Shown here: positions 9,691-21,028 of the stretch, piece by piece
Numbering within the stretch: position 1 is the first letter of the stretch
Layout: every line of letters begins with the position of its first letter
DNA from: Winogradskyella algicola
GTDB lineage: Bacteria; Bacteroidota; Bacteroidia; Flavobacteriales; Flavobacteriaceae
Length of the DNA stretch: 64,000 nucleotides
Reading direction: 5' to 3'
Assembly: GCF_005869935.1 (NCBI RefSeq)
Contig: NZ_SZQF01000002.1
Coordinates: 1 to 64,000, forward strand
Notes under the pieces: model-generated
What the model saw: only the letters and a program-made list of their open reading frames with translations
What the model was told of the DNA's origin: nothing
The model's database searches: none
Program-made: the position numbers and the translations under genes

Positions 9691-11280
9691 ATGAGTTTTA
9701 AGGAAGAAATAAATAGAAGACGAACATTTGGAATTATATCACATCCAGATGCTGGTAAAACTACATTAACAGAAAAGCTATTACTTTTCGGTGGTGCTAT
9801 CCAAGAAGCAGGTGCAGTAAAAAGTAATAAAATAAAAAAAGGTGCTACGAGCGACTTTATGGAGATAGAGCGCCAACGTGGTATTTCTGTTGCTACATCT
9901 GTCTTGGCTTTTGAATACAACGGTATTAAAATTAATATTCTAGATACACCTGGCCACAAAGATTTTGCCGAGGATACTTTTAGAACGTTAACAGCTGTAG
10001 ATAGCGTAATTGTAGTTATTGATGTAGCCAAAGGTGTTGAGGAACAAACCGAAAAACTCGTTGAAGTTTGTAGAATGCGTAATATCCCAATGATTGTTTT
10101 TATTAACAAACTAGACCGTGAGGGTAAGGACGCTTTTGACCTTCTGGATGAAGTTGAACAAAAACTTGGACTAAAAGTTACTCCTTTAAGTTTCCCAATT
10201 GGTATGGGTTACGACTTTAAAGGGATTTATAACATTTGGGAAAAGAACGTTAATCTTTTTGAAGGAGATAGTAAGCAGCATATTAACGATACAGTTGAAA
10301 TTTCTGATTTAAATTCTAAAGAGTTAGATAAGCTTGTTGGTGAAAAAGCAGCGCAAACTCTGAGAGATGAGATAGAATTGGTAGAGGGTATCTACCCTGA
10401 GTTTGATAAAGAAGCCTATTTAAATGGTCATTTACAACCTGTATTTTTTGGTTCTGCATTGAATAATTTTGGTGTGCGCGAATTATTGGATTGTTTTGTT
10501 GAAATAGCACCGAAGCCTAGAGCTAAAAAAAGTGAAGAACGTTTAGTACAACCCGACGAAAAGGAATTTTCTGGTTTTGTTTTTAAGATTCATGCCAATA
10601 TGGATCCAAACCACAGAAACAGATTGGCCTTTGTGAAGATTGTTTCTGGAGAGTTCAAACGAAATACTCCTTATTTACATGTAAGGCATGGTAAAAAACT
10701 TAAATTCTCTAGTCCTAACGCTTTTTTTGCTGAAAAGAAAGAAATTGTAGACATCTCATATCCTGGCGATATTGTTGGCCTACAAGACTCTGGAAACTTT
10801 AAAATTGGTGATACTTTAACCGAAGGAGAAACTCTTAATTATAAAGGTATTCCAAGTTTTTCACCTGAGCACTTTAGATATATTAATAATGCTGACCCAA
10901 TGAAAGCTAAGCAGCTTTACAAGGGTATTGACCAATTAATGGACGAAGGTGTTGCTCAGTTGTTTACATTAGATTATAATGGTCGTAAAGTCATAGGTAC
11001 AGTTGGAGCGCTTCAATATGAAGTTATTCAATACAGATTAGAGCACGAATATGGTGCAAAATGTACTTACGAAAACCTTAATGTACATAAAGCATGTTGG
11101 GTTCAGACAGATAATGAAAAGAGTGATGAATTTAAAGATTTTTTAAGGGTGAAACAACGCTATTTAGCTAGAGATAAGCAAAATCAATTGGTTTTTTTGG
11201 CAGACTCAATGTTTACCCTACAAATGACACAACAAAAATATCCAAGTATAACATTTCATATGACGTCTGAGTTTGAATAA
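9691..11280 (+). CDS. prfC: Peptide chain release factor 3 (GTPase)
   Basis: A 529-residue translational GTPase that releases class I release factors from the ribosome after peptide release. G1 is SHPDAGKTT (residues 17-25), G2 lies in RQRGISVATSV, G3 is DTPGHKDF and G4 is NKLD. The RF3-type C-terminus (HVRHGKKLKFSSPNAFFA; ALQYEVIQYRL) distinguishes it from EF-G and LepA. Length is that of the family (about 525-530). The ATG at 9691 gives the expected short N-terminus. It has its own promoter, diverging from the two-component operon. The gene downstream is 140 bp away with a possible separate promoter. Confidence 0.95.
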   Translation: MSFKEEINRRRTFGIISHPDAGKTTLTEKLLLFGGAIQEAGAVKSNKIKKGATSDFMEIERQRGISVATSVLAFEYNGIKINILDTPGHKDFAEDTFRTLTAVDSVIVVIDVAKGVEEQTEKLVEVCRMRNIPMIVFINKLDREGKDAFDLLDEVEQKLGLKVTPLSFPIGMGYDFKGIYNIWEKNVNLFEGDSKQHINDTVEISDLNSKELDKLVGEKAAQTLRDEIELVEGIYPEFDKEAYLNGHLQPVFFGSALNNFGVRELLDCFVEIAPKPRAKKSEERLVQPDEKEFSGFVFKIHANMDPNHRNRLAFVKIVSGEFKRNTPYLHVRHGKKLKFSSPNAFFAEKKEIVDISYPGDIVGLQDSGNFKIGDTLTEGETLNYKGIPSFSPEHFRYINNADPMKAKQLYKGIDQLMDEGVAQLFTLDYNGRKVIGTVGALQYEVIQYRLEHEYGAKCTYENLNVHKACWVQTDNEKSDEFKDFLRVKQRYLARDKQNQLVFLADSMFTLQMTQQKYPSITFHMTSEFE

Positions 11281-11352
11281 AATGTAAGAAACTTTTTCAT
11301 TTTAGTTAAATTACAGTGTTTTTTATCGATATTTTTTGCCTTTAAACGATGT

Positions 11353-11382
11353 TTTGATTACTATTGGTTATTAATTATTTTG
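11353..11382 (+). promoter_or_regulatory. Possible promoter of the small Fe-S protein gene
   Basis: TTTG (11353-11356), an 18-bp spacer and TTATTTTG (11375-11382, one mismatch to TAnnTTTG) lie 39 bp upstream of the ATG at 11421. Confidence 0.4.
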
Positions 11383-11420
11383 TCTTATTGAAAGATTAAC
11401 CCCAAACCAATCTACTTGTT

Positions 11421-11651
11421 ATGGATGTAAATGCAAACGTATACAGTAATAAAGAGATTACTGTAACCTACGAACCACGTTGTTGTGTAAATGCTGGTAT
11501 TTGCGCTAAACAACTTTCAGAAGTATTTAGGAACTCTGTGATTCCATGGATTGACTTAGATGGTGCACAAACGGATGTGATTGTAAATCAGATTAAGAAA
11601 TGTCCATCAGGTGCACTAAAATATCATCTAAACCAAAAAGATGTGGCCTAA
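11421..11651 (+). CDS. Small divergent (4Fe-4S) mono-cluster protein, ferredoxin-like (YjdI/Fer4_19 type)
   Basis: A 76-residue protein with two cysteine groups typical of the divergent 4Fe-4S mono-cluster family: RCCVNAGICAK near residues 20-30 and KCPSGAL near 59-65. The pattern CC...C...CP with a following SGAL matches PF06902-type proteins, which are short like this one. These are predicted cytoplasmic iron-sulfur carriers of unknown partner; some relatives are fused to GNAT or CDGSH proteins, which is not the case here. It is followed 22 bp later by a strong intrinsic terminator, so it ends its transcription unit. Confidence 0.8.
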   Translation: MDVNANVYSNKEITVTYEPRCCVNAGICAKQLSEVFRNSVIPWIDLDGAQTDVIVNQIKKCPSGALKYHLNQKDVA

Positions 11652-11672
11652 AGTTTATACTTTCTAAGTAAT

Positions 11673-11709
11673 AAAAAATCCTTGTAGTGAAATACTACAA
11701 GGATTTTTT
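11673..11709 (+). terminator. Intrinsic terminator after the Fe-S protein gene
   Basis: A 16-bp perfect stem (11673-11688 with 11694-11709), 5-nt loop GAAAT, core ATCCTTGTAGT, ending in a T run. The A run on the left arm makes it potentially bidirectional. Confidence 0.85.
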
Positions 11710-11899
11710 ATTGTCTTTAATTTCAGCTTTAAAAACAGAGAAATTGAATTTAAGCGATTTAAAGAACGCTAAATCATTTTTATAACAGATTAGATTAACT
11801 AAATTTATAACTTCTTCTGTTCCTCTAGAAATACTTCAATATTTATTACTTTTTCAAATACAATAAGAAATTTCTATAGAATTCTACTATAATAAAATC
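11710..11899. other. AT-rich intergenic stretch without recognisable features
   Basis: About 190 bp between the terminator and the 83-bp repeat array. No coding potential, RNA gene or clear promoter was recognised. Confidence 0.5.
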
Positions 11900-11907
11900 A
11901 TCCTTGA

Positions 11908-12305
11908 CCTATTGGTTCGAAATTAAATTCAACTTCGCTAAAGCTTCGATTGGATGAATAGGAATTGGTGGTTGCTGTATGGAACGTTTCTCCAACCACA
12001 ATTTCTAAATTTAAGCCTGACCTATTGGCCCAAAATTTAATGGAATTGGTGGTTGCCATATGAAAATATTTCTCACAACCACAAATTCTAAATTTATGCT
12101 TGACCTGTGGGTCCAAAATTCAATGGAATTGGTGGTTGCTGTATGGAAACATTTCTCGCAACCACAAATTCTAAATTTATGCCTGACCTGTTGGTCCGAA
12201 GTTCAAAGGAATTGGTGGTTGCTGTATGGAAACATTTCTCGCAACCACAAATTCTAAATTTATGCCTGACCTGTTGGTCCGAAGTTCAAAGGAATTGGTG
12301 GTTGC
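11908..12305 (-). repeat. 83-bp tandem array formed from the 3' end of the DUF3467 gene (five copies)
   Basis: The anchor TTGGTG occurs at 12295, 12212, 12129, 12046 and 11965, spacings 83, 83, 83 and 81. The right-most copy (12241-12305) contains the genuine last codons of the DUF3467 gene; the others lie outside it. Three outer copies (near 12158, 12075 and 11992) still read QPPIPLNFGP(T/I)GQA-stop, with mostly synonymous base differences. The outermost copy (11908-11991) is diverged and carries a ~26-bp insertion. Each unit is bounded by near-perfect 14-bp inverted repeats (GCAACCACCAATTC and GAATTTGTGGTTGC) with an ~18-bp spacer between units. Confidence 0.9.
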
Positions 12306-12577
12306 TCGTAATCTTTGATTTCACCATGGGCTTTTTCAAATCGAGCTACATTATCACCTAGTGCTTTTAATAAACGTTTAGCATGTTGTGGTGTTAAAAT
12401 TATTCTAGACTTTACCTTACTCTTAGGTGTACCTGGCATTATGCTTACAAAGTCCACAACAAACTCTGAAACTGAATGATTAATGATTGCTAAGTTAGAA
12501 TAAGTACCTTCTGCTACCTTTTCGTCTAACTCTATATTTATCTGTCCTTTTTTTGGATTCTTTTTTTCTTCTGACAT
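12260..12577 (-). CDS. DUF3467 family protein
   Basis: A 105-residue protein matching the small DUF3467 family common in Bacteroidota, function unknown. The charged N-terminus (MSEEKKNPKKGQ) leads into a beta-rich core containing YSNLAIINHS, FVVDFVSIMPG, KVKSRIILTP and HAKRLLKALGDNV. The family-typical C-terminal tail is PPIPLNFGP. No signal peptide or membrane helix, so it is presumed cytoplasmic. It lies downstream of rpoC on the same strand, separated by an intrinsic terminator. Its oddity is that the last ~46 coding bases and adjoining 3' flank are repeated four more times outside the gene. The ATG at 12577 gives normal family length. Confidence 0.85.
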   Translation of the reverse strand: MSEEKKNPKKGQINIELDEKVAEGTYSNLAIINHSVSEFVVDFVSIMPGTPKSKVKSRIILTPQHAKRLLKALGDNVARFEKAHGEIKDYEQPPIPLNFGPTGQA

Positions 12578-12597
12578 AATATTAATTTTAAAATTAA

Positions 12598-12632
12598 AAA
12601 AGCCTTCAAACTATAATAGAATGAAGGCTTTT
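12598..12632 (-). terminator. Intrinsic terminator of the rpoBC transcription unit
   Basis: An 11-bp stem (AAAAGCCTTCA at 12598-12608 with TGAAGGCTTTT at 12622-12632), a 13-nt loop and a T-rich tail on the minus strand. It lies 86 bp after the rpoC stop. Confidence 0.8.
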
Positions 12633-12641
12633 GTTTTATGG

Positions 12642-12665
12642 GATCCTGAATCAAGTTCAGGATAA
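12642..12665. repeat. Dispersed palindromic element, GATCCTGAA/TTCAGGATC variant
   Basis: ATCCTGAA and TTCAGGAT are inverted around TCAAG just after rpoC. The same design with different flanks, ending in TGACA, occurs at 62075-62100. These appear to be members of one dispersed family. Confidence 0.65.
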
Positions 12666-12717
12666 ATTCGACTTACAAGTTTATCTTTGCCTTCGGCTTG
12701 ATAAACATAAGTCTCAT

Positions 12718-15700
12718 TTAGTTAAAGTTCATTTCTTCTTTAGCTTTCATCATTTGATCAAATTCTTCTTTAGAACCTACAATAATATTATCATATTCTC
12801 TAACACCTGTACCAGCCGGTATTCTGTGTCCTACAATAACATTTTCTTTCAGTCCTTCAAGAGTATCTACCTTACCATTTACGGCTGCTTCGTTAAGAAC
12901 CTTAGTAGTTTCTTGGAACGATGCTGCGGAGATAAACGATTTAGTCTGTAATGAAGCTCTAGTAATACCTTGTAATATTGGTGTTGCTGTAGCTGGCTGT
13001 ACATCTCTAGCAGTAACAAGGTTTTTATCTTCTCTACGTAAGATTGAGTTTTCATCTCTTAGCTGACGTACAGTAACGATTTGACCTGATTTTAAATTCT
13101 CAGAATCACCAGCGTCTTCTACAACCTTCATACCGAAAATTTTATCATTTTCTTCAATGAAATCTGATTTGTGTACTAATTGATTTTCTAAGAAAATTGT
13201 GTCACCAGAATCCATAATTCTTACCTTACGCATCATCTGTCTTACAACAACTTCAAAGTGTTTATCATTAATCTTTACACCTTGTAAACGATATACTTCT
13301 TGTACCTCATTTACCAAGTATTGTTGTACTGCGGAAGGGCCTTTGATATTTAAGATATCATTTGGCGTAATAGACCCATCAGATAAAGGCATACCTGCTT
13401 TTACATAATCATTTTCTTGAACAAGAATTTGATTAGATAATTTTACTAAGTACTTCTTAACCTCACCTAATTTAGACTCGATTATAATCTCACGGTTACC
13501 ACGTTTAATTTTACCAAATGAAACCACTCCATCAATCTCACTTACAACTGCTGGATTAGATGGATTACGTGCCTCGAATAACTCAGTTACACGTGGAAGA
13601 CCACCAGTAATATCACCAGCTTTGGCAGACTTACGAGGAATCTTAACTAAGATTTTACCAATCTCAATTTTATCACCATCGTCAATCATAATGTGTGCAC
13701 CTACAGGTAAATTGTAAGAACGGATTGTTTCTCCTTTAGAATCTTCAATCAATAATGTTGGTATCAACTTCTTGTTTCTAGATTCTGAAATTACTTTTTC
13801 TTGGAAACCTGTTTGCTCATCAATCTCTACTTGGTAGGTTACACCTTGCTCGATATTTTCGTACTTCACTTTACCAGCAAATTCCGAAATAATCACACCG
13901 TTATATGGATCCCACTGACAGATGATATCACCTTTCTTCACTTTAGCGCCTGGCTTAACAAAGATGTGCGAACCATAAGGAATATTATTTGTACTTAAAA
14001 CAATACCTGTTTTAGCATCTGTTAACTTTAATTCTGAAGTTCTAGAGATAACAACATCAACTTCGTTTCCTTCGTTATCTTTAGTTTTTACAGTTTTAAG
14101 GTCATCGATTTCTGCAATACCATCAAACTTAACTATTAACTTATTCTCTTCAGAAATGTTACCTGCAATACCACCTACGTGGAACGTACGCAGTGTAAGC
14201 TGTGTGCCTGGCTCACCAATAGATTGAGCAGCAACTACACCAACAGCTTCACCTCGTTGTACCATTTTACCAGTAGCAAGGTTACGTCCATAACACTTCA
14301 CACATATTCCTTTTTTAGCCTCACACGTTAATGGCGAACGCACTTCTATAGATTCGATAGCAGAATCACCTATTTGTTTTGCAATTGCATCATCAATATG
14401 ACCACCTGCTTCTACAATTAATTCTTCAGTATGTGGGTCGTAGACATCATTTAACGATGTTCTACCAACTATTCTAGCTTCTAACTTCTCTACAACTTCT
14501 TCATTCTTCTTAAGAGCAGAAACTTCGATACCTCTTAATGTACCACAATCCTCTTCGTATACAATCACATCTTGTGAAACATCTACTAAACGACGTGTTA
14601 AGTAACCTGCATCAGCAGTTTTAAGAGCCGTATCTGCAAGACCTTTACGAGCACCGTGAGTAGAGATAAAGTATTCTAAAATTGAAAGCCCTTCTTTAAA
14701 GTTAGAAAGAATTGGGTTTTCAATAATCTCACCACCACCTGCGTTGGATTTTTTAGGCTTTGCCATTAATCCACGCATACCAGTTAACTGACGAATCTGT
14801 TCTTTAGATCCACGAGCACCAGAGTCTAACATCATAAATACTGAGTTAAAACCTTGCTGATCTTCACGGATACGCTTCATTGACAATTCAGTTAATTCAG
14901 CATTGGTAGACGTCCAGATATCAATAACTTGGTTATAACGTTCATTATTGGTAATAAGACCCATGTTATAGTTACCCATAATACCATCAACTTGCTTGTT
15001 GGCAGCGTCAATCATAGCGTGCTTTTCTTCAGGTATAATGATATCACCTAAACTAAATGATAATCCACCTTGGAATGCGAACTTGTAACCTAAAGTCTTA
15101 ATCTCATCTAAGAACTCAGCTGTTTCTGGAACTGAAGTTACTTTAAGGATATTACCAATAATATCTCTTAAAGACTTTTTAGTTAAAACCTCATTAATAT
15201 AACCTGCTGCTTCTGGCACTTTTTCGTTGAAAAGTACACGACCAACAGTAGTTTCAATAATTTGAGTAGTTAGTTCACCTTTCTCGTTAAAATCTTTAGT
15301 TCTAACCTTAATTCCTGCATTAAGATCAACTTTCTTCTCGTTGTAGGCAATTGTTACTTCTTCTGGCGAATAGAACGTTAATCCTTCACCTTTAACAGTA
15401 TATTCTTTATCAGTCTTACGTAGCTTAGTCATATAGTAAAGACCAAGTACCATATCCTGAGAAGGTACCGTAACAGGCGATCCGTTTGCAGGGTTTAATA
15501 TGTTGTGTGAAGCTAACATTAATAATTGCGCTTCTAAGATTGCTTCAGGCCCTAATGGTAAATGCACTGCCATCTGATCCCCATCGAAATCCGCGTTAAA
15601 TGCTGTACACACTAATGGGTGTAACTGAATTGCTTTACCTTCGATAAGTTTTGGCTGGAATGCTTGTATACCAAGTCTGTGAAGCGTTGGAGCACGGTTT

Positions 15701-17019
15701 AGCAATACTGGATGTCCTTTAAGAACATTCTCTAAGATATCCCATACTACAGGCTCTTTTCTATCTATAATTTTCTTTGCTGATTTTACAGTCTTAACAA
15801 TTCCTCTTTCAATTAATTTTCTAATGATGAAAGGCTTGTAAAGCTCTGCTGCCATATTTTTTGGCAATCCACACTCGAATAATTTTAACTCAGGTCCTAC
15901 AACAATCACGGAACGTGCAGAGTAATCAACACGCTTACCTAGTAAGTTTTGACGGAAACGACCTTGCTTACCTTTTAATGAATCTGATAAAGATTTTAAA
16001 GGTCTGTTAGAGTCTGTTTTTACTGCAGATGATTTACGCGTGTTATCAAATAATGAATCTACAGATTCTTGTAACATACGCTTTTCATTACGTAAAATCA
16101 CTTCTGGAGCCTTTATCTCAACAAGTCTCTTAAGACGGTTGTTACGGATAATTACACGACGGTAAAGATCATTTAAATCTGAAGTTGCAAAACGACCACC
16201 ATCTAGAGGCACTAAAGGTCTTAATTCTGGTGGTATTACAGGAACAGCCTTCATGATCATCCATTCTGGTCTGTTCTCTCTGTTTTCGTTAGATTCTCTA
16301 AAAGCTTCAACAACCTGAAGACGCTTTAAAGCTTCTGTTTTACGTTGCTTAGATGTTTCATTATTAGCTTTGTGTCTTAATTCGTAAGATAATTGGTCTA
16401 AGTCAATTCTAGCTAATAAATCGATAAGACACTCAGCACCCATTTTAGCGATAAACTTATTTGGGTCAGTATCTTCTAAGTATTGGTTTTCTTGAGGAAG
16501 AGATTCTAAAATATTAAGATATTCTTCTTCTGTTAAGAAATCCATTTTTTGTACTGGCTCACCTTCAGCATTCATTGCATTACCTGGTTGAATAACCACA
16601 TAACGTTCGTAATAAATAATCATATCTAATTTCTTAGATGGTAATCCAAGAAGGTAACCTATTTTGTTAGGTAAAGAACGGAAATACCAGATATGAGCTA
16701 CAGGAACAACTAAATTAATATGTCCAACCCTGTCTCTACGTACTTTCTTTTCAGTTACTTCTACACCACAACGGTCACAAACAATACCCTTGTAACGTAT
16801 TCTTTTGTATTTACCACAAGCACACTCATAATCCTTTACAGGACCAAAAATACGCTCACAGAACAAACCATCACGCTCAGGTTTGTGAGTTCGATAATTG
16901 ATAGTTTCTGGCTTTAATACTTCACCTCGAGAAGCTGCTAAAACAGATTCTGGAGACGCTAAACCAATAGAAATTTTATTAAATTTCTGTACTGTATTCT
17001 TATCTTGTTTTCTTGCCAT
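12718..17019 (-). CDS. rpoC: DNA-directed RNA polymerase subunit beta'
   Basis: A 1433-residue beta' subunit, full length for Bacteroidota. The N-terminal zinc-binding cysteines are C66, C68, C81 and C84. The catalytic magnesium-binding loop [12 protein letters not shown] lies around residues 470-480. The second zinc site [13 protein letters not shown] is in the C-terminal half. The bridge helix/trigger loop region includes [19 protein letters not shown]. It follows rpoB by 73 bp on the same strand and is the last gene of the long tRNA-tuf-rib-rpo block. A hairpin terminator follows at 12598-12632. Nothing looks broken. Confidence 0.98.
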   Translation of the reverse strand: MARKQDKNTVQKFNKISIGLASPESVLAASRGEVLKPETINYRTHKPERDGLFCERIFGPVKDYECACGKYKRIRYKGIVCDRCGVEVTEKKVRRDRVGHINLVVPVAHIWYFRSLPNKIGYLLGLPSKKLDMIIYYERYVVIQPGNAMNAEGEPVQKMDFLTEEEYLNILESLPQENQYLEDTDPNKFIAKMGAECLIDLLARIDLDQLSYELRHKANNETSKQRKTEALKRLQVVEAFRESNENRENRPEWMIMKAVPVIPPELRPLVPLDGGRFATSDLNDLYRRVIIRNNRLKRLVEIKAPEVILRNEKRMLQESVDSLFDNTRKSSAVKTDSNRPLKSLSDSLKGKQGRFRQNLLGKRVDYSARSVIVVGPELKLFECGLPKNMAAELYKPFIIRKLIERGIVKTVKSAKKIIDRKEPVVWDILENVLKGHPVLLNRAPTLHRLGIQAFQPKLIEGKAIQLHPLVCTAFNADFDGDQMAVHLPLGPEAILEAQLLMLASHNILNPANGSPVTVPSQDMVLGLYYMTKLRKTDKEYTVKGEGLTFYSPEEVTIAYNEKKVDLNAGIKVRTKDFNEKGELTTQIIETTVGRVLFNEKVPEAAGYINEVLTKKSLRDIIGNILKVTSVPETAEFLDEIKTLGYKFAFQGGLSFSLGDIIIPEEKHAMIDAANKQVDGIMGNYNMGLITNNERYNQVIDIWTSTNAELTELSMKRIREDQQGFNSVFMMLDSGARGSKEQIRQLTGMRGLMAKPKKSNAGGGEIIENPILSNFKEGLSILEYFISTHGARKGLADTALKTADAGYLTRRLVDVSQDVIVYEEDCGTLRGIEVSALKKNEEVVEKLEARIVGRTSLNDVYDPHTEELIVEAGGHIDDAIAKQIGDSAIESIEVRSPLTCEAKKGICVKCYGRNLATGKMVQRGEAVGVVAAQSIGEPGTQLTLRTFHVGGIAGNISEENKLIVKFDGIAEIDDLKTVKTKDNEGNEVDVVISRTSELKLTDAKTGIVLSTNNIPYGSHIFVKPGAKVKKGDIICQWDPYNGVIISEFAGKVKYENIEQGVTYQVEIDEQTGFQEKVISESRNKKLIPTLLIEDSKGETIRSYNLPVGAHIMIDDGDKIEIGKILVKIPRKSAKAGDITGGLPRVTELFEARNPSNPAVVSEIDGVVSFGKIKRGNREIIIESKLGEVKKYLVKLSNQILVQENDYVKAGMPLSDGSITPNDILNIKGPSAVQQYLVNEVQEVYRLQGVKINDKHFEVVVRQMMRKVRIMDSGDTIFLENQLVHKSDFIEENDKIFGMKVVEDAGDSENLKSGQIVTVRQLRDENSILRREDKNLVTARDVQPATATPILQGITRASLQTKSFISAASFQETTKVLNEAAVNGKVDTLEGLKENVIVGHRIPAGTGVREYDNIIVGSKEEFDQMMKAKEEMNFN

Positions 17020-17092
17020 GTTTTTTATAGTATTCAGTCTTCAGCCTTCAGCACACAAATTAATATGCGCTGATGACTGTCTACTACTTTTT
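17020..17092 (-). other. rpoB-rpoC spacer with short phrase repeats
   Basis: The spacer holds a degenerate direct/inverted motif (TTCAGTCTTCAGCCTTCAG against GCTGATGACTG) that can pair as an imperfect hairpin. No gene is present. Such low-complexity filler is unusual between rpoB and rpoC. Confidence 0.5.
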
Positions 17093-20000
17093 TTATTCTT
17101 CTAATCTAATATCTAATCCTAAACCTTTTAATTCATGCATTAATACATTGAACGATTCAGGTAGTCCTGGTTCTGGCATTGGCTCACCCTTAACGATTGC
17201 TTCGTAAGTTTTTGCTCTACCTATTACGTCATCTGATTTCACAGTTAAGATCTCACGTAGAGTACTTGATGCACCATATGCTTCAAGTGCCCATACCTCC
17301 ATCTCACCAAAACGCTGACCACCAAATTGTGCTTTACCACCTAATGGTTGTTGCGTAATTAATGAATAAGGACCTATAGAACGTGCGTGCATCTTATCGT
17401 CAATCATGTGACCTAGTTTTATCATGTAGATAACACCCACTGTTGCAGGTTGGTCAAAGCGATCTCCTGTGCCACCGTCATACAAATAGGTATGACCAAA
17501 TCTTGGTACACCAGCTTCATCTGTAAAGCCATTAATCTGATCTAAAGTAGCACCATCAAAAATTGGAGTTGCATAAGTCCTATTTAACTTCTGACCTGCC
17601 CAACCTAATACTGTTTCATAAATCTGACCAATGTTCATACGAGAAGGTACACCAAGTGGGTTCAGTACAATATCTACAGGTGTTCCGTCTTCTAAGAATG
17701 GCATATCTTCTTGACGAACAATACGTGCAACAATACCTTTGTTACCGTGACGACCTGCCATCTTATCACCTACTTTTAGTTTACGTTTCTTAGCGATGTA
17801 AACTTTAGCAAGCTTAATGATACCTGCTGGTAATTCATCACCAACAGAAATTGTAAACTTCTCACGTCTCAATGAACCTTGAAGATCATTTTCTTTAATC
17901 TTATAGTTGTGGATTAAATCAGCAACAAGTTCGTTTGTATGATCATCAGTTGTCCATTTACCAGATGTTAAGTGCGTGTAATCATCTACGGCATTTAACA
18001 TTTTTAAGGTATACTTTTTACCTTTTGGTATAATTTCTTCACCTAAATCATTATAGATTCCTTGTGCAGTTTTACCATTAACGATTGCAAAAAGCTTTTC
18101 AACTAAAATTGCTTTTAAATCATCAAAACGCTTGTCGTAAGCATCTTCTAGCTTCTCGATATCTTCTTTGTCTTGAGCTCTCTTACGCTTATCCTTTACT
18201 GCTCTTGCGAATAATTTTTTATCGATAACAACACCATTTAATGATGGAGATGCTTTTAAAGATGCATCTTTAACATCACCTGCTTTGTCACCGAATATCG
18301 CACGAAGTAACTTTTCTTCTGGAGTTGGGTCTGATTCACCTTTTGGTGTAATCTTACCAATTAAGATATCACCAGGCTTAATCTCAGCACCAACACGAAT
18401 CATACCGTTTTCATCTAAGTCTTTAGTAGCCTCTTCTGAAACGTTTGGTATATCGTTAGTTAACTCTTCGTTACCTAATTTGGTATCTCTAACTTCTAGA
18501 GAGTACTCATCGATATGGATAGATGTAAAGATATCATCACGAACAACTTTTTCAGAAATTACAATCGCATCCTCAAAGTTATACCCTTTCCAAGGCATAA
18601 AGGCAACTTTCATATTTCTACCAAGTGCTAATTCTCCGTTTTGAGTTGCATAACCTTCACATAAAACCTGACCTTTAGAAACTTTATCTCCTTTTCTAAC
18701 AATTGGTTTTAAGTTAATAGAGGTACCTTGGTTTGTTTTTCTGAATTTTACTAATGGATATTCTTTAACATCACTGTCAAAGCTAACCATTGCTTCTTCT
18801 TCAGTACGTTCGTACTTAATAACTATTTTCTCCGCATCAACATACTCAACAACACCTTCTCCTTCAGCATTAATTAATACTCTAGAGTCTGATGCTACTT
18901 GACGCTCTAATCCTGTACCAACAATTGGTGCTTCAGGTCTTAATAATGGAACTGCCTGACGCATCATGTTAGATCCCATTAAGGCACGGTTTGCGTCATC
19001 ATGCTCTAAGAATGGAATTAATGATGCCGAAATAGATGCAATTTGGTTTGGTGCAACATCTGTGTAATTAACACTGGTTGGCTCAATCACAGGGAAATCA
19101 CCTTCTTGTCTTGCAATTACTTTATCATGCTGAATTTTACCTTTATCATCAACTTCTACAGTTGCCTGAGCAATCATCATTTCTTCCTCTTCCTCAGCAC
19201 TTAAATATGTTGGTGTATTTTTAATATCAACAACACCGTTTTCAACTTTTCTATATGGTGTTTCAATGAATCCCATTGAATTTACCTTAGCATACACACC
19301 TAATGAGGATATTAAACCAATGTTTGGTCCTTCTGGTGTTTCAATAGGACATAAACGTCCATAATGTGTATAGTGAACGTCACGTACCTCGAAACCTGCT
19401 CTTTCTCTTGAAAGACCACCTGGTCCTAATGCAGATAAACGACGTTTGTGAGTAATCTCTGCTAATGGATTGGTCTGATCCATAAATTGAGATAACTGGT
19501 TTGTACCGAAGAAAGAATTAATTACAGACGATAATGTCTTAGCATTAATTAAGTCTATTGGAGTAAACACCTCGTTATCACGAACGTTCATACGCTCACG
19601 AATTGTACGTGCCATACGAGCTAAACCAACACCAAACTGAGAAGATAACTGTTCACCTACTGTACGTACACGACGGTTAGATAAGTGATCGATATCATCG
19701 ATCTCAGCTTTAGAGTTAATTAACTCAATTAAATATTTTATGATGGTTATGATATCTTCTTTGGTAAGCACTTGCTTATCCATTCCGATATCTAAACCTA
19801 ATTTCTTATTCATTCTATAACGACCTACTTCACCCAAAGAGTAACGTTGGTCTGAGAAGAATAATTTGTCAATTATACCACGTGCCGTTTCCTCATCTGG
19901 CGGCTCTGCATTACGTAATTGACGATAGATATGTTCAACAGCTTCTTTTTCAGAGTTTGTTGGATCCTTTTGTAATGTATTGTGAATAATTGCGTAATCT

Positions 20001-20905
20001 CCTTGCTGTGCACTTTCTTTGTGTAAAAGAATTGTTTTTACACCTGCTTCAAGGATTTCTTCAATATTATCTTTGTCAACTATTGTGTCACGATCTAAAA
20101 CAATTTCGTTACGCTCAATAGATACAACCTCACCTGTATCCTCGTCCACGAAATCTTCGTGCCATGTGTTAAGTACACGTGCAGCAAGTTTACGACCGAT
20201 TACTTTCTTTAATCCAGATTTAGAAACTTTTACTTCTTCTGCAAGATCAAAGATTTCTAAAATATCTTTATCACGCTCAAAACCGATAGCACGGAAAAGC
20301 GTAGTAACAGGTAATTTTTTCTTTCTATCAATGTAAGCGTACATCACACTATTGATATCTGTAGCAAATTCAATCCAAGACCCCTTAAAAGGAATTACTC
20401 TTGCAGAATATAACTTAGTACCATTAGCGTGGAATGACTGGCTAAAGAATACACCTGGTGAACGGTGTAACTGAGATACAACTACACGCTCTGCACCATT
20501 AATACAAAAAGTACCGCTAGGCGTCATGTAAGGAATTGTACCTAAATATACATCTTGAACGATTGTTTCAAAATCTTCGTGTTCAGGATCTGTACAGTAT
20601 AACTTTAATCTAGCTTTTAAAGGAACACTGTATGTTAATCCTCTTTCTATACACTCTTCTATAGTATAGCGTGGAGGATCGATAAAGTAATCTAAAAATT
20701 CTAATACAAATTGATTACGAGTATCTGTAATAGGGAAATTTTCCATGAAGGTATTGTATAACCCTTCATTTTCTCTTGCTTCTGACTTTGTTTCTAATTG
20801 GAAAAAATCCTGGAAGGACTTAATTTGAATATCCAAAAAGTCTGGGTAATCTGTTCTATTTACAATAGAAGAGAAATTAATTCTTTCAGCCTTTTTTGCT
20901 AACAT
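17093..20905 (-). CDS. rpoB: DNA-directed RNA polymerase subunit beta
   Basis: A 1270-residue beta subunit. It contains the rifampicin-pocket region ([18 protein letters not shown] ... [12 protein letters not shown]), [17 protein letters not shown], the [10 protein letters not shown] motif and the C-terminal [24 protein letters not shown] segment that contacts beta'. Length and motifs are normal for Bacteroidota. In the rifampicin region I see no obvious resistance-type substitution (D, H and S residues are in place). It follows rplL by 123 bp; that spacer carries a large hairpin (20969-21005). Confidence 0.98.
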   Translation of the reverse strand: MLAKKAERINFSSIVNRTDYPDFLDIQIKSFQDFFQLETKSEARENEGLYNTFMENFPITDTRNQFVLEFLDYFIDPPRYTIEECIERGLTYSVPLKARLKLYCTDPEHEDFETIVQDVYLGTIPYMTPSGTFCINGAERVVVSQLHRSPGVFFSQSFHANGTKLYSARVIPFKGSWIEFATDINSVMYAYIDRKKKLPVTTLFRAIGFERDKDILEIFDLAEEVKVSKSGLKKVIGRKLAARVLNTWHEDFVDEDTGEVVSIERNEIVLDRDTIVDKDNIEEILEAGVKTILLHKESAQQGDYAIIHNTLQKDPTNSEKEAVEHIYRQLRNAEPPDEETARGIIDKLFFSDQRYSLGEVGRYRMNKKLGLDIGMDKQVLTKEDIITIIKYLIELINSKAEIDDIDHLSNRRVRTVGEQLSSQFGVGLARMARTIRERMNVRDNEVFTPIDLINAKTLSSVINSFFGTNQLSQFMDQTNPLAEITHKRRLSALGPGGLSRERAGFEVRDVHYTHYGRLCPIETPEGPNIGLISSLGVYAKVNSMGFIETPYRKVENGVVDIKNTPTYLSAEEEEEMMIAQATVEVDDKGKIQHDKVIARQEGDFPVIEPTSVNYTDVAPNQIASISASLIPFLEHDDANRALMGSNMMRQAVPLLRPEAPIVGTGLERQVASDSRVLINAEGEGVVEYVDAEKIVIKYERTEEEAMVSFDSDVKEYPLVKFRKTNQGTSINLKPIVRKGDKVSKGQVLCEGYATQNGELALGRNMKVAFMPWKGYNFEDAIVISEKVVRDDIFTSIHIDEYSLEVRDTKLGNEELTNDIPNVSEEATKDLDENGMIRVGAEIKPGDILIGKITPKGESDPTPEEKLLRAIFGDKAGDVKDASLKASPSLNGVVIDKKLFARAVKDKRKRAQDKEDIEKLEDAYDKRFDDLKAILVEKLFAIVNGKTAQGIYNDLGEEIIPKGKKYTLKMLNAVDDYTHLTSGKWTTDDHTNELVADLIHNYKIKENDLQGSLRREKFTISVGDELPAGIIKLAKVYIAKKRKLKVGDKMAGRHGNKGIVARIVRQEDMPFLEDGTPVDIVLNPLGVPSRMNIGQIYETVLGWAGQKLNRTYATPIFDGATLDQINGFTDEAGVPRFGHTYLYDGGTGDRFDQPATVGVIYMIKLGHMIDDKMHARSIGPYSLITQQPLGGKAQFGGQRFGEMEVWALEAYGASSTLREILTVKSDDVIGRAKTYEAIVKGEPMPEPGLPESFNVLMHELKGLGLDIRLEE

Positions 20906-20968
20906 TGATGAACGAGATTTTTATTAAATAAAAACTAAAAAATGTATATAACGTTTATATACACAAAA

Positions 20969-21005
20969 GGGTTTAGGTCTTGGAGGGACACTCCAGACCT
21001 AAACC
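20969..21005 (-). terminator. Stem-loop in the rplL-rpoB spacer (attenuator or processing site)
   Basis: GGTTTAGGTC(T)TGGAG pairs with CTCCAGACCTAAACC (15 bp, one bulge) around a short GGACA loop. On the minus strand it is followed by CTTTTGTG, a poor U tract. It therefore looks like a partial terminator or RNase processing hairpin rather than a complete stop. Confidence 0.6.
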
Positions 21006-21028
21006 ATATGTTGTAGGTTAAGCTGAGC

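Noticed and set aside
11898-12116. 72-codon frame (minus) and plus-strand frames over the 83-bp repeats
   Set aside because: Their sequences are just repeat translations (ATTNS, VVAVWKHFSQ) in frames unrelated to the DUF3467 tail.
11908-12305. CRISPR array or integron attC array
   Set aside because: Units are joined directly with near-identical spacers of ~18 bp, so there are no unique spacers. The ends do not match the attC core GTTRRRY, and no cas genes or integron integrase are near.
12631-12951. 106-codon plus-strand frame over the rpoC 3' end, and other plus-strand frames over rpoC/rpoB
   Set aside because: Shadows of strongly conserved coding sequence on the opposite strand.
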